From contig JAYMSP010000037.1 of NCBI GenBank assembly GCA_036897095.1, positions 46,069-110,068 of the forward strand: 64,000 bases of DNA, written 5' to 3'. Below are positions 50,772 through 61,300 of the stretch, one piece after another. The notes beneath the pieces are model-generated. The model saw only the letters and a program-made list of their open reading frames with translations. It was not told the origin of the DNA and did not search any database. The DNA comes from Plantago elongata. Its lineage: Eukaryota; Streptophyta; Magnoliopsida; Lamiales; Plantaginaceae. Every line of letters starts with the position of its first letter. Within the stretch, counting starts at the first letter, position 1. The translations under genes and the position numbers were made by a program.

Positions 50772-51816
50772 TGTAACGACCCATCCACTAATGGGTCGAG
50801 ATCCGGCCCATTGGGCCGGTAAGGTTATGCATGGTTGACCCACCAATCGGTATGATATGTTCGCTTTGGACCCAAGCCCTCATGAATTTATTTTTGAATT
50901 CCCCCAAAAGGCCTCATACCACAGGATAGTTGTGGTCTACATGTGCTGGGTATTATAATCTGGGTATTACAATCTACCCCCTTAAACTCTCATACCACAG
51001 GATAGTTGTGGTCTACATGTGTTGGGTATTACAATCTACCCCCTTAAACTCTCATACCATAGGATAGTTGTGGTCTACATATACTACATATATACCCTTC
51101 ATTCCTTCCACTCAGATGTTGGGTATTACAATCTACCCCCTTAAACTCTCGACGTCTTCGTCAAGCTTTCTTGGGATATATGAGGTGGCTCCAACAATCT
51201 ACCCCCTTAAACTCTCATACCACAGAATAGTTGTGGTCTACATGTGTTGGGTATTACAATCTACCCCCTTAAACTCTCATACAATATGATAGTTGTGGTC
51301 TACATATACTACATATATACCCTTCATTCCTTCCACTCAGATGTTGGGTATTACAATCTATACCCTTAAACTCTCGACGTCCTCGTCAAGCTTTCTTGGG
51401 ATATATGATGTGGCTCCAACCTCCCATACAGTGTAGCACAAAGCGACCCTTTCTTGGGATATATGAGGTGGCTCCAACCTCAAGCTTTCTTGGGATATAT
51501 GAGGTGGCTCCAACCTCCCATACAGTGTAGCACTTTGTGCTACATTACACTTAGTTCCCGCAATTTCAGATAGTCTCACTCTAATACCATTTGTAACGAC
51601 CCATCTACTAATGGGCCGAGACTCGGTCCTTTTAGACCGGCAAGGCTACGCATGGTTGTCCCACCACTCGGTATGATATTGTTCGTTTTGGGCCGGAGCC
51701 CGCCCAAATTTATTTTTGGGTTCCCAAAAAGACTTCATACCATATTAGAGAGGTGGTCTACATATATACACTTCATCCGTTTCACTCATAAACGATGTGG
51801 GATGTTGGATATTACA
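50772..51816 (-). mobile_element. TRIM-like LTR element nested in the LINE RNase H region
   Basis: The two terminal copies, 50772-50971 and 51592-51816, start TGTAACGACCCAT and end GGATATTACA or GGGTATTACA, so they have TG..CA ends. ATACG lies directly outside both ends (50767-50771 and 51817-51821), a perfect 5-bp target duplication. Next to the right copy, the minus strand reads TGGTATTAGAGTGAGA, which resembles the plant initiator-Met tRNA primer site (TGGTATCAGAG). Next to the left copy, the minus strand reads TTTAAGGGGGTAGAT, a polypurine tract. The element is therefore minus-oriented with about 620 bp of non-coding interior, the size of a TRIM. No gag or pol is present. Confidence 0.85.
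50972..51591. repeat. internal tandem duplications of TRIM segments
   Basis: The word AATCTACCCCCTTAAACTCTC occurs about five times (one variant AATCTATACCC), each time after an LTR-end-like GGGTATTAC or similar. CTTTCTTGGGATATATGA plus GGTGGCTCCAAC occurs about four times. The LTR-edge/polypurine unit and the inner unit are thus shuffled and repeated, which is unusual for so short an element. Confidence 0.8.
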
Positions 51817-52618
51817 ATACGAGTTTGATTTAGCTCATGTCCAGGTTGAGGGAGATTGCTCAAACCTGGTGGCTCAGTTACGCAAGGAGGGTCCTTTATT
51901 ATCAGCGGCTGGAAACATTATTGAAGAAACCAAAGATTTAGCTTTTGTATTCCTTTATGTATCTTTTTTATTTACTAAGAGAGATGGGAACAAGCTTGCT
52001 CATGCTCTAGCTAATTGCACTGAGTCAGTTGAGTATGGTCTCTCTAAGTTACCAGTGACCAATCCTGATGCACACACTCTTCGATTATTAATGAGATGAG
52101 TTTTTGATGTAAGAAAAAAAAAAAAAACTTGGTCATCTTTATAATTAATACACAAAATTATAAACAAGATATCAGTTTGATGATCTCGTTTTTCCTAACT
52201 TTGTCCAAAGAACTCCTATTTTGTTAATCCTTGATGTTTGCCTCCGTAACTTTGCCCTTTTGTAATTGAAGATTTCATAGCATTCTACCCGTGTTTGCTT
52301 AACAAACAATGGTTGAACGTTGTTAGTTTCTCCACTAGTTAATGAATTTCCTTTTCTTTTCCCAAAAAAACACATGATGAGAAGATAAAGTGGTGGTGGA
52401 GTAGGATTTCAAGTGAGGAGAAAAGCTATGGAAAAGAAACTAGACAACCAATTGATTGTGATTGTACTCAATCTAGCTATCCAATAGCATAAAAATTTAC
52501 TAAAAAGCACCAATTATTGGATATACATATGAAGATGCATAGAGTTGCTCCTTTTCTAATATTTAGACTTGTTCAAGCAATTGATGATATCATATGCATT
52601 AGAATAGTATATTGTAGT

Positions 52619-52702
52619 AATAAAATTCTAGGGATTCCTAAATTCTACCACTCACTCCTCAATAAAATTCTAGGGATTCCTAAATTCTACCACTCACTCC
52701 TC
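52619..52702. repeat. 42-bp perfect tandem duplication
   Basis: The unit TAAAATTCTAGGGATTCCTA... through CACTCACTCCTCA appears twice with no change, at 52619-52660 and 52661-52702, which points to a recent event. Confidence 0.95.
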
Positions 52703-53527
52703 AGCCCATTTTAAGAATCTTCATACATATATATATATATACACAATGATATTATCAGGATCGAAAAAATTTTCCTAAATAGATAATTCTTTTAAAGCGT
52801 TTATAAGCAAGTTAGGACTGTAATTTTTTATGATTATAGAGAATTTATTTATTTATAAAGTATTCTTATAGGGAGTTTTTACCGTACTTGTTTTCTTAAA
52901 TCTTGACTGCAAGTTACTTTCAAATGTATGCTAAAACATCTAAGAAATATATACTTGATGCTTATTCTTAGCATTATAATTATACTACATTTTAAGGCTA
53001 TGTTTAGCAAAAACTATCTAAAATACTAGTTGCTAGTTGATTTATTAGCTGGTAGTAGGGCAGTTAACTTTTTTTATCAACAATTTAACTTGGTTCGCTT
53101 TTCAAATCAGCTAATTTTTCAGGTAGCTTGTTTAAGAAGTTGTATGCTTATGTAACGAGTATTTTGTAAAGAAAAAAATTCATGAAGTTGAAAAGTTCGT
53201 AGTAAAGAGGAATTAAATGTAATTTAAATTTAAATTATTATATGCATTAATAAATGAGGTCGTTTATGTACTCGTTTTTATTGATTTGGAGTGAGTAGGG
53301 AGTATTTATCATGACACATGGGGATGGAATAATAGTATTATCAGATAGCTAAGGAATGAGAAGGACCACACCATAGTGTGACATACTATGTCCATCACTT
53401 TCAAATCCTTCTTACCTAATCTCTATAGAACTACACTCTACAAATTAACATAGTATAGGTTAATATTTTCAAACTCCAATTTTACCGATGGACTCCATTG
53501 ACTTTATAACATAAATGCAAATGTAAT

Positions 53528-53595
53528 TACATATGACGAGTGATTCGAACCCCAATCTATTAGTTAAAAATAAAACGTCTTAACTTTCGTTGTCG
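53528..53595 (-). repeat. decayed tRNA-like SINE relic
   Basis: The minus strand contains TTGGGGTTCGAATCACTCGT, the same B-box context as the 31988-32060 fragment. It is preceded by AAGTTAAGACGTTTTA, which matches the position of that copy's GTTGGTAAGATGCTCC with several changes. Confidence 0.35.
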
Positions 53596-54395
53596 GAGGT
53601 ATAATTGCACAAAAATTCACTATAAATTAAATGTTACTATCTCAATCAACTTTTCATCTCTAAAGTATACTGCGATAGAAATCGTTACTTCTATACGCCT
53701 TATGTGAAAATAATTACATGCTAATTTGATACCTCACCTCATTATTGTAAAAATGGACTCTAATTTGTCCGATATTTATGAAAGGTTTTTAGAAAGATGG
53801 AAAAGGACAAGGAAGAAAAAGGTTTTCAATATGCTGCAATGGACAAGGAATGATCATTGTAATTATACTACTACTTCCAAGTTCAAAGCAATTGATATCT
53901 AACGTTAATTTACCTTTGAAGATACTCAGCATTTTCAATGTCCCGCTACCACTACTTATATACTAATAGAATAACCCCACTTTAGATTCTCCTCACATCA
54001 AAGCACACAACAAATGCACAATAATGTCTTCATTTGATTCTTTACATTACTTTAAAAGTTCTACTATGTACCATAAGGATATTAGCGGTATTTTATTTTT
54101 AATTTAAAATAACTTCAGTTCAATTAAATTTAGTTCAATTAAATTCAGTTCAATTCGATTTAATTATAATTTATATCTTACTTTAGTTGAGTTCATTTCA
54201 TTAAATTTTAAGAGAATACATCCTAAATCTATAAGTTTGAAAAGTTGAGATGGTTTCACTCCAGCAATAACCAATTAAACGGACTCATTCTCGTCTCTGT
54301 CACATTGCTGGTTGATAATATATAATTTTTTAAGACCTACAGACAAGTCCGAAACCTAAGCCCCGGAAGCATGACGTGAGTTGATAGTACAAAGA

Positions 54396-54905
54396 TCAGC
54401 TGAAACTAATTGAGCAAGCCAGTCCGGACATAAATCTCATACATATAAAATTGGACCAGTCTGTCCCGACCAAACTACTATCGAAACATTGTACATGCAC
54501 ACTACAAATTACATGATCACTAGCCGTAGCACACAACGAACTTCCCCGCTTTGCCAGACTATCGGCCATTCCATTGACCTCTCTATACACAAAACGGATC
54601 TGGACAGTCCAGAAAGCCTGCAGCTGGTGATGAAGATCACGCATCAGGGTCTAGTGCAACCGTGTTGGGTCCTTCACAAACATGACAAGAGGTAGGAGGA
54701 ATCAGTTTGGATCAGTAAATGAGTAATATTACGTTGGAAACCAAGCATGAGTCCGGTGCACAGGGCTACAAATACTGCAACATTATTATCTGTTTAACCA
54801 CTAGCATCCTGGATGAAATGTCCAACGTGCGAGCGTAAGATACACTTAATTCCCGCCGACATTGAATTCCCCAATGTTGATCCATCCGTATTAATGCAAA
54901 CGTTC
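54396..54905 (-). pseudogene. LINE-type RNase H domain fragment
   Basis: On the minus strand from 54905 the translation gives ICINTDGSTLGNSMSAGIKC and HVGHFIQDASG, the start of an RVT_3 RNase H domain. After a short broken part comes LQAFWTVQIRFVYREVNGMA followed by DSLAKRGSS, its C-terminal end. A stop follows DASG, and the middle part is in other frames. It is a second, independent LINE relic in opposite orientation to the 49.5-kb copy. Confidence 0.75.
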
Positions 54906-54909
54906 ATAA

Positions 54910-56500
54910 TATATTCATAGATGATAATTAATTCGATGGGAGAAATGTGACCAACTATAGTCTGCTCATAACAAAATTTTAATAAGGTTAATCGTAACAA
55001 CAACATATAAGTATAACATATACATTTATTTTTCAAGCTTTCAAAGTTTAAACATGATTGATATGAGAAGAAAACGCAACAAGTTACCATTCAACTTCTG
55101 TTATAGTTTTTTTCAGAACAAACTAATTTTATAGTTGTAGACAGTAAAATTTATAAACTGTGTTGATTTATACGATCACTATTCTAATAAGGGGTAAAAT
55201 TATTTTTTAGATACTCCAGAATGAGACACCATCATTTTAGGTATTTTAGAATGATATGTTCAATTTAGATACTAAATATCAACACTTCTTTCAGTTTAGG
55301 TACTCCGATTAATTTTCAGACAAAGTTGATCAATTTATTCAATTTTAATTTAAAAAAAAAAATATAATTAATGAGTAGTGACTCATATTACATTGTAACA
55401 TTGAATTGAATAGTTTAGAGATCATTGTGATGAATAATATATAATAAATCAAAGTGTTTATAGTTTGATTTGGTAAGACGAGACATTATAATTTTTAAGT
55501 TGTTGATAAAATATGACGTAGAAGCGAAGGGAGGGGGTGCGCATAGGTGTATGCACATCCTCGAGCTTCCAATATGTTTCTAGTACACATGTAGCTAAAC
55601 TGAAAATTTTCAAAATTCACACCATAAATTTTGGCCAAATAATTTTTTTACTTCCTATTACATGCCCAAATTTCATAACTAAATACATAATCCCTGAGTC
55701 CCAGCAAACTTCATATATTTATAACTTTTAGCCGTTTCATTAAACTTCATACATTATTAAAAGGAAGTTACATTACCACTAATAAATAATAAACAATCTC
55801 AATTTTACACAAATTACACATTTCCCTATTAAAAGTATACTTTTTCCCACATTTTTTATTTTTTATTATTATTTTAACTTTGACATAAAACTACATGTCA
55901 ATTCTAACGTATGAAGCTTGATGGGATAGAGGGAGTATATTTGTAATTTTGTTAGATGAATCTGATTGTACGAGGCAATCCAGGATGCACAAGTGAGGAT
56001 AACTATTTAAACTATTAATATTATATCATACAACCATATCTTTGTATATTTTTCCGGATTAAATATTTTTGAATACTGAAATAATTAAGTTTATCTTGAA
56101 TGTTTATTAAGTTAATAGTAGAGTGATTGATTAGAACTAAAATCTTGAACTGGATAAAGATTAATATGTCTTAAGTGTTTTTAATTCGATTTTTTAAATT
56201 AAATTTTTTAATAAAATAACTTCTAAGCGGTTCCATTTTCATATAGAAATGTAACCCACGAGACTAACAATTTTGTAATTTGATCCGACTTATATATCCA
56301 AAACACAATTCATTGTTTACGACATGATTCTCACATTCGTTCAATATAAAATTTGTATATGTGTCATTAATGTGGTCGTAATATCGTATATGAAATAATG
56401 AAAATTGAAAATAAGGAGCACAAGAGTCGTGAATAGAAAATTACAGCGAAAACGAGGATGGTATTTACACACACAGATAGAGAAGTTGGGTTCTCAGCGT
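54910..56500. other. AT-rich intergenic DNA upstream of the ELF4-like gene
   Basis: No gene is seen. A lone Stowaway-like right end (GGATAGAGGGAGTA) lies near 55925. Sequence near 55190-55310 resembles short repeat debris. Confidence 0.45.
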
Positions 56501-57992
56501 GAATGCCAAAATCTTCCTCTTCTTCTCCATCCTCCCTCTCTCTCTCTCTCTATAATCTCCCTTTCTCTCTCTACCCAAAACAATCACACAGAGAGAGAGA
56601 AAGTAAAGATCACATTAAATCGCCGATCTTTTCAGCTGCAACTTGCAAATCTCTGTCTCTTCTCTAATCCTCCATCACCAGATCAATGTTCCCAGTTTTC
56701 CAAGGTGCGTTCTTACACTATCCAAACTCAACTCCATCAACTTCATTCATATACACAACTTCCATGCTTTCTCTTTCACCTCAAAAGTTCAAAAGATTCA
56801 ATCTTTTTTACTTTTTCACAAGTCCATTGTGATGATTTTAGTGGGAGTGAGTTTTATTGTACATGGTTAAAAGTGTATCGGTTGTTCGTTTGTCTGTTCC
56901 TTTCCGTTTTGGGAATTCTGTTCTCTCTGTCACTGCACAATTCTTTTGTTTCCTGCACGGTTTCAACATTTGAATTTCCCGTTTCGTCCTTTTCTACACC
57001 CTTTTCAGTATTTTTCCCTCAACCCGTTTTGTTGCCTACAAATGGCTAATATCGTATAATCGACTATTTTTTGTTTAAAGAAAGCTACTTTTAGTAGATT
57101 TTGTTGTAATTAAACCACAAATTATTGTTGGTTCTTGTCTTGGGAATAATAACTGCAATTATAGTACCCTTTTATGAGAGTTACTGCCATGTCTGAGTCT
57201 GACTGCATCATTTCATTTGACTGTTTTTTTCTTAAAGATTCGTCTTTTGAAATTCTGTGCTTAATCAAACTCTTTTTCTTCTCATTTGCATTTTGAAAAG
57301 TTCCCCTTCATGCAACTAACTACTCCCTCCGTCCCCGGTTTTTTCCGATTACGATAACCATTAGTTTATTGTTTATTGATGATTATCGGAGTTACTACTT
57401 TACGGTAAAAATAAAACCATAAAGTTTCCTTTTTTGGTAGTTATTTAATTGGATCTGCTTAATTAACCTTTTCATCACCCTCACCTTCTTGTAGTACTGT
57501 CAATAATGCCTGATTAGATTAATAATGGTGATTGGTTAAGAATGAAAAGATTGGTTTTTTTTTTTTTGGGTGAAGAAAAGTAGTACCAACCATGAAGAGG
57601 AGAGAAGAGAGATCACAGATGGTGTCATGATATCAAGTTGTGAACTTGTCTCTTATAGCCCCAAATTGGCTATAAAAAATTGAAAACCTTATCATGTTTT
57701 GTCTGGCCTTTTTGTGTTAATATAAAGCAAAGTACAGGTGAGATTTTTAGTATATAATATAACCATATATACACAAATAATTATTATTATAGAAAAGAGC
57801 CTTAAACTCCAAGTACTATACACTATACTATACAACATTGTCTCTTGTTGTTTTTATGCAATAATAATAATTCTTTTCTTTTTTCATGATCAGGAGCATT
57901 CATTTTGATTTGATTGGGATCTTCTTCTTCTTCTTCTTCTGCTTCTTCTTTCTGGTTCTTCTTGTTCTTGTTCTGGTACTATCTGGCAAGAA
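56500..57992 (+). promoter_or_regulatory. 5' leader of the ELF4-like gene with a ~1.2-kb intron
   Basis: A CT-rich, leader-like segment (about 56515-56600) leads to a donor at 56704/56705 (CCAAG/GTGCGT). The acceptor is at 57893/57894 (ATGATCAG/GAGCAT), followed by TTC repeats and the ATG at 57993. Inside the intron a lone Stowaway-type end (CTCCCTCCGTCCCCGG) lies near 57323. Confidence 0.55.
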
Positions 57993-58343
57993 ATGGATGG
58001 TGATACATTCTCAAACACACTTGGGCATCACAATAATGGCAGCAGCAACCAGCTGGATGGGAAGATAGTACATACATTTCAAAAGAGCTTTGTGCAAGTT
58101 CAGAATATACTGGATCAGAACAGGATGCTGATCAACCAGATTAACCAGAACCATGAGTCCAAGATCCCTGACAATTTGGGCAGGAATGTGGGCTTGATTA
58201 GGGAGCTTAACAACAATATCAGGAGGGTTGTTGATCTTTACGCCGATCTTTCGACCACGTTTTCGAAATCCATGGATGGTTCTTCAGAAGGGGATTCAAG
58301 GTCAGATGGCAAACCTGGTCACAAGAGGCTTAGGCCTGGTTAA
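57993..58343 (+). CDS. ELF4-L3: ELF4-LIKE protein (ELF4-L3 type)
   Basis: A single coding exon of 116 residues starting MDGDTFSNTLG. The ELF4 domain covers about residues 23-98: KIVHTFQKSFVQVQNILDQN, then NQNHESKIPDNLGRNVGLIR and ELNNNIRRVVDLYADLS. The segments FVQVQNILD, NHESKIPDNLGRNVGLIREL and the C-terminal SSEGDS tail match Arabidopsis ELF4-L3 better than ELF4 itself. The domain folds as a short alpha-helical hairpin that dimerises. Family knowledge: ELF4 works with ELF3 and LUX in the evening complex of the circadian clock, while the role of ELF4-L3 is less clear. It is the only gene seen in the last 17 kb. Confidence 0.95.
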   Translation: MDGDTFSNTLGHHNNGSSNQLDGKIVHTFQKSFVQVQNILDQNRMLINQINQNHESKIPDNLGRNVGLIRELNNNIRRVVDLYADLSTTFSKSMDGSSEGDSRSDGKPGHKRLRPG

Positions 58344-61300
58344 TTAATTGTTTCATCATCTAGCTATCTTCTTGATGGTTGATTAGGCAGGTTTGCTTGT
58401 GTAAGTTGTTACCCTCTTGTATTGTATCCCAAGTCAAATCCCAATTAGTGAAATTAAGCACTTTAATTTCTCTATAGTTTTATTCTCTTTGAGAATACAA
58501 ATAACTGTTGCCTCCAGTCTACATTGTAACTTGTCTCTGATCTAATTGAATCCATTATGATGCTTCTATTCATCTATCTAATCTTTTATCTCTTGTTCAA
58601 TCTCGTCGAACTCGTTAACTTATCGAATCACCTCGGGTTCACGTGATAGCCGGACAATTAGGTAGAAATGGTGGCAGACATGAAGATGAAAAAAAATCAG
58701 CTTGGGGAAAACAAGTGAAATGGGATTTGTATGTGAAGAACTGGACAGAAATAAGGGATACAAATTCTCTGCAAAGATGCTCTCTGAAATCAAGTTGAAA
58801 GAGAAGAAAAGCAGCTTTAAGACATGACCTTTTTAGTTCCCAATCACACTCCACCACAGGAACAGAATCTCAGATAAGAGATAGATAGATCATGATCATA
58901 ACTACACTTTTGACCATGATTACAATTTATTTGGTGAAGTACTTATGATTCTCACATTAAGTATACTTTCTTTCAATAACAATAGGAAATCCTTTGTAGC
59001 TACCTTTCAGATGTGCATTCTGAAGAAATCTCAGGAACATATATAATAATCTATGAACCGCGTAATTTAAATTGTAACGAGTTACGAGAGATACATATTT
59101 ATAAGTTATATATTATAAAAATTCGATTGATCTACAAGTTTCACATGATTATTATTTTGGTTGATATATTTATAAGGAATAGTCAGATATCCAATGGAAA
59201 AAAAAAACAATATCTAAGAAGGCCAATTGACATGGAAAGGATTATAAAGAAAAGAAAGTGGAAGGTTTTAATTTATTCTTTTAGAGGATAAAATCAACAA
59301 ATAGCAGCTGGGTACTATTTGATGAGTTCAAGAACAAACAAAGCACAAGAGTTCCAAAGGGACAGATAGATTTATATGAACAGTGACACCCAACACCTTG
59401 ACAAGGGTCCCTAATGGGGTCATATTTCTTGGCTTGGAACTCAACTTACTCACAACCAAATCTTATCCTTCTATGATTATTACCTTTTCTTTTTTATTCT
59501 TTGGCACTATAATATAGATTGTTTTTGGATTTTGCGGTTTGGGACTATATAAGCATGTTCATATTGAACAATTTATAAGGTTTCAATTATTATTTTGAAT
59601 TGAAAGGTGAATTCAAGATTAAATATCACATATGCTTGATACGAACTTCATGTTAGTCTGATGAAAGAGAACAATCATTCGATATGTCAATGGAGCCTTT
59701 GCACACGCCCTAGTTGGAATCTAGGATATCACATATAACAAGACATAATTTGTATGCTTAAGACATGATCTTTCTAACTCTTTAGTTGTTTTCTCATATT
59801 TTGAATGTGAGATTGAATGATTCCACAAGACCTATATTACAACGGTGGCACATTAGAAAGTTGTGCCAGACATTCAACGTGTGGCCCGAGTACGGGATGA
59901 AATCGATCAGGTTACATGTGTTTAGAGTTGTTACAAGAGTTGAATCTTAACGAGAGCTAGCTCATATCAGCTTCGTTTGTTAAAGCTCGATCTCAAGCCT
60001 AACTTGGTGCTATTTTGGTACTTAGCCATGCTTGAATACGCTCAACTAAACATTTGTTACATGTATTTTTATAAACGAGGGCCTGAACACGATAAATTAA
60101 TCGAGCTCAAGTTTGAAAATAGTTCGTCTTGTTAACGAGTCGAGTCTAACTTGAGAAACAAGATGTTTGGCTCAACTTGACTCGCTGAAGAAACTATACA
60201 GCACTTGATTTAAGAATTTGTATTTTACTTGATTAACAAAACTTTGACTTTGTTCATTGCCTTGATGGAAAATTTTGGTCCTAGTTTCATGGTAATTTAT
60301 TTTCCTTTTTTAAAGATAATTTGATGGTAATTTCTTAAGATATCTTTTGAGTCCCTTTCTTCAATAAATGAGAATTTAAGAAGGGGCTTGGCTTCCCTTT
60401 GATTTGATCATATTCTTTTCTCATCTGCCCACACAATAAACATTTCCTTCAAATGGACCCACTAGATTCTTTCTCTAATCTTCTGATTACTATATTTGAC
60501 AAGATGGACACTCTGATTGGTTGGAACTTTTTGTTGTTGGATTGGGTATAATTACAATCGAACTCCCTGAGATATGCATTTTTAATGATTGACATCCCCA
60601 AGTATCAACTAGCTCATATAATTGAAAGTCGGATAAAAATTCCATTAAAAAATCTTACATAATTTAACTACTAAAGCCTAAATTGTTTGAACTTATCTTA
60701 TACGACATACCCTATCTATATAGATGTTCATATGTGGACAATTGAAATGGAAATATTCTAAATTCATTGAGTTAAAAAGTAAGTAGTGTAACCTCATGGA
60801 TGTGAACGTAAATTGGTACCGATATTAGGATTTCTGGCCTAATTTTCAAAACTTTATCACATGATTGACACATCATGAATGCATTATTTTTTATTACTCC
60901 ATTTTCAAAACTTATTACTCCATTGTTGGTTGGTGAATAGTGCAGAGATAGGTTCAAATGCACTACAATTTATGACTTTTTTGATTTGAAAATTTAGAAG
61001 TATAGACTGTTTATTTTTATTTTTAAGTTAACTCTGAAATTATTATTAAATTCATCTGTAAAAACTAGTTGATGAATTAGTACTAGACGCCATATTATAT
61101 GGCTTATTTATAAATCAAAAGTCTAGACCCTTTTATTTAAAAAAAGAAAACAGCTTATTTTATATTTACTTTCAAATTTCATGTTAGATCATATTAATTA
61201 TGTATCTAAAAGTAGTTTTAAAACATACATGTGAGGCTATTAATGTATATGAATATGTGAGTATGTTGTGATAATTGATATGCTATTATTCTATCGTTAT

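Larger units (their letters stand above)
49505..52126 (+). pseudogene. 5'-truncated LINE (non-LTR retrotransposon), broken by stops and a nested TRIM
   Basis: From about 49505 the translation gives the C-terminal half of a plant LINE reverse transcriptase (GLPMEMGRSKKKVFSWLRER, then SVIQAIPTFVMGCFKLP). A zinc-knuckle zf-RVT region follows (MHWIKWDALCASKRDGGMGF; VPKKINIFFWQLTQNALPVN) and then an RNase H-like domain (PSDPGIIKLNYDAAIF and, after the insertion, VQVEGDCSNLVAQLRKEG, RDGNKLAHALA). Stops and frame changes occur at 49632-49634, near 49916 and again before 50389. A 32-base unit is tandemly duplicated at 50211-50274. The end carries a poly(A) run (about 52112-52126), as expected of a LINE 3' end. 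The endonuclease and most of the RT are missing. It is a dead copy. Confidence 0.85.
52127..54390. other. AT-rich intergenic DNA
   Basis: No gene is seen. It holds the 42-bp tandem duplication at 52619-52702, a tRNA-like repeat relic at 53528-53595 and a copy of the GAACTGAACT-type family in reverse orientation at 54110-54215. Confidence 0.5.

Noticed and set aside
50772-51816. Cassandra-type TRIM carrying a 5S rRNA promoter
   Set aside because: I searched by eye for 5S A-box/C-box sequence in the LTRs and found none.
56405-57049. 214-codon open frame upstream of the ELF4-like gene
   Set aside because: It is low-complexity CT/GA-rich leader and intron sequence, crosses a good donor at 56704/56705 and gives a Ser/Phe/Leu-rich product with no domain.
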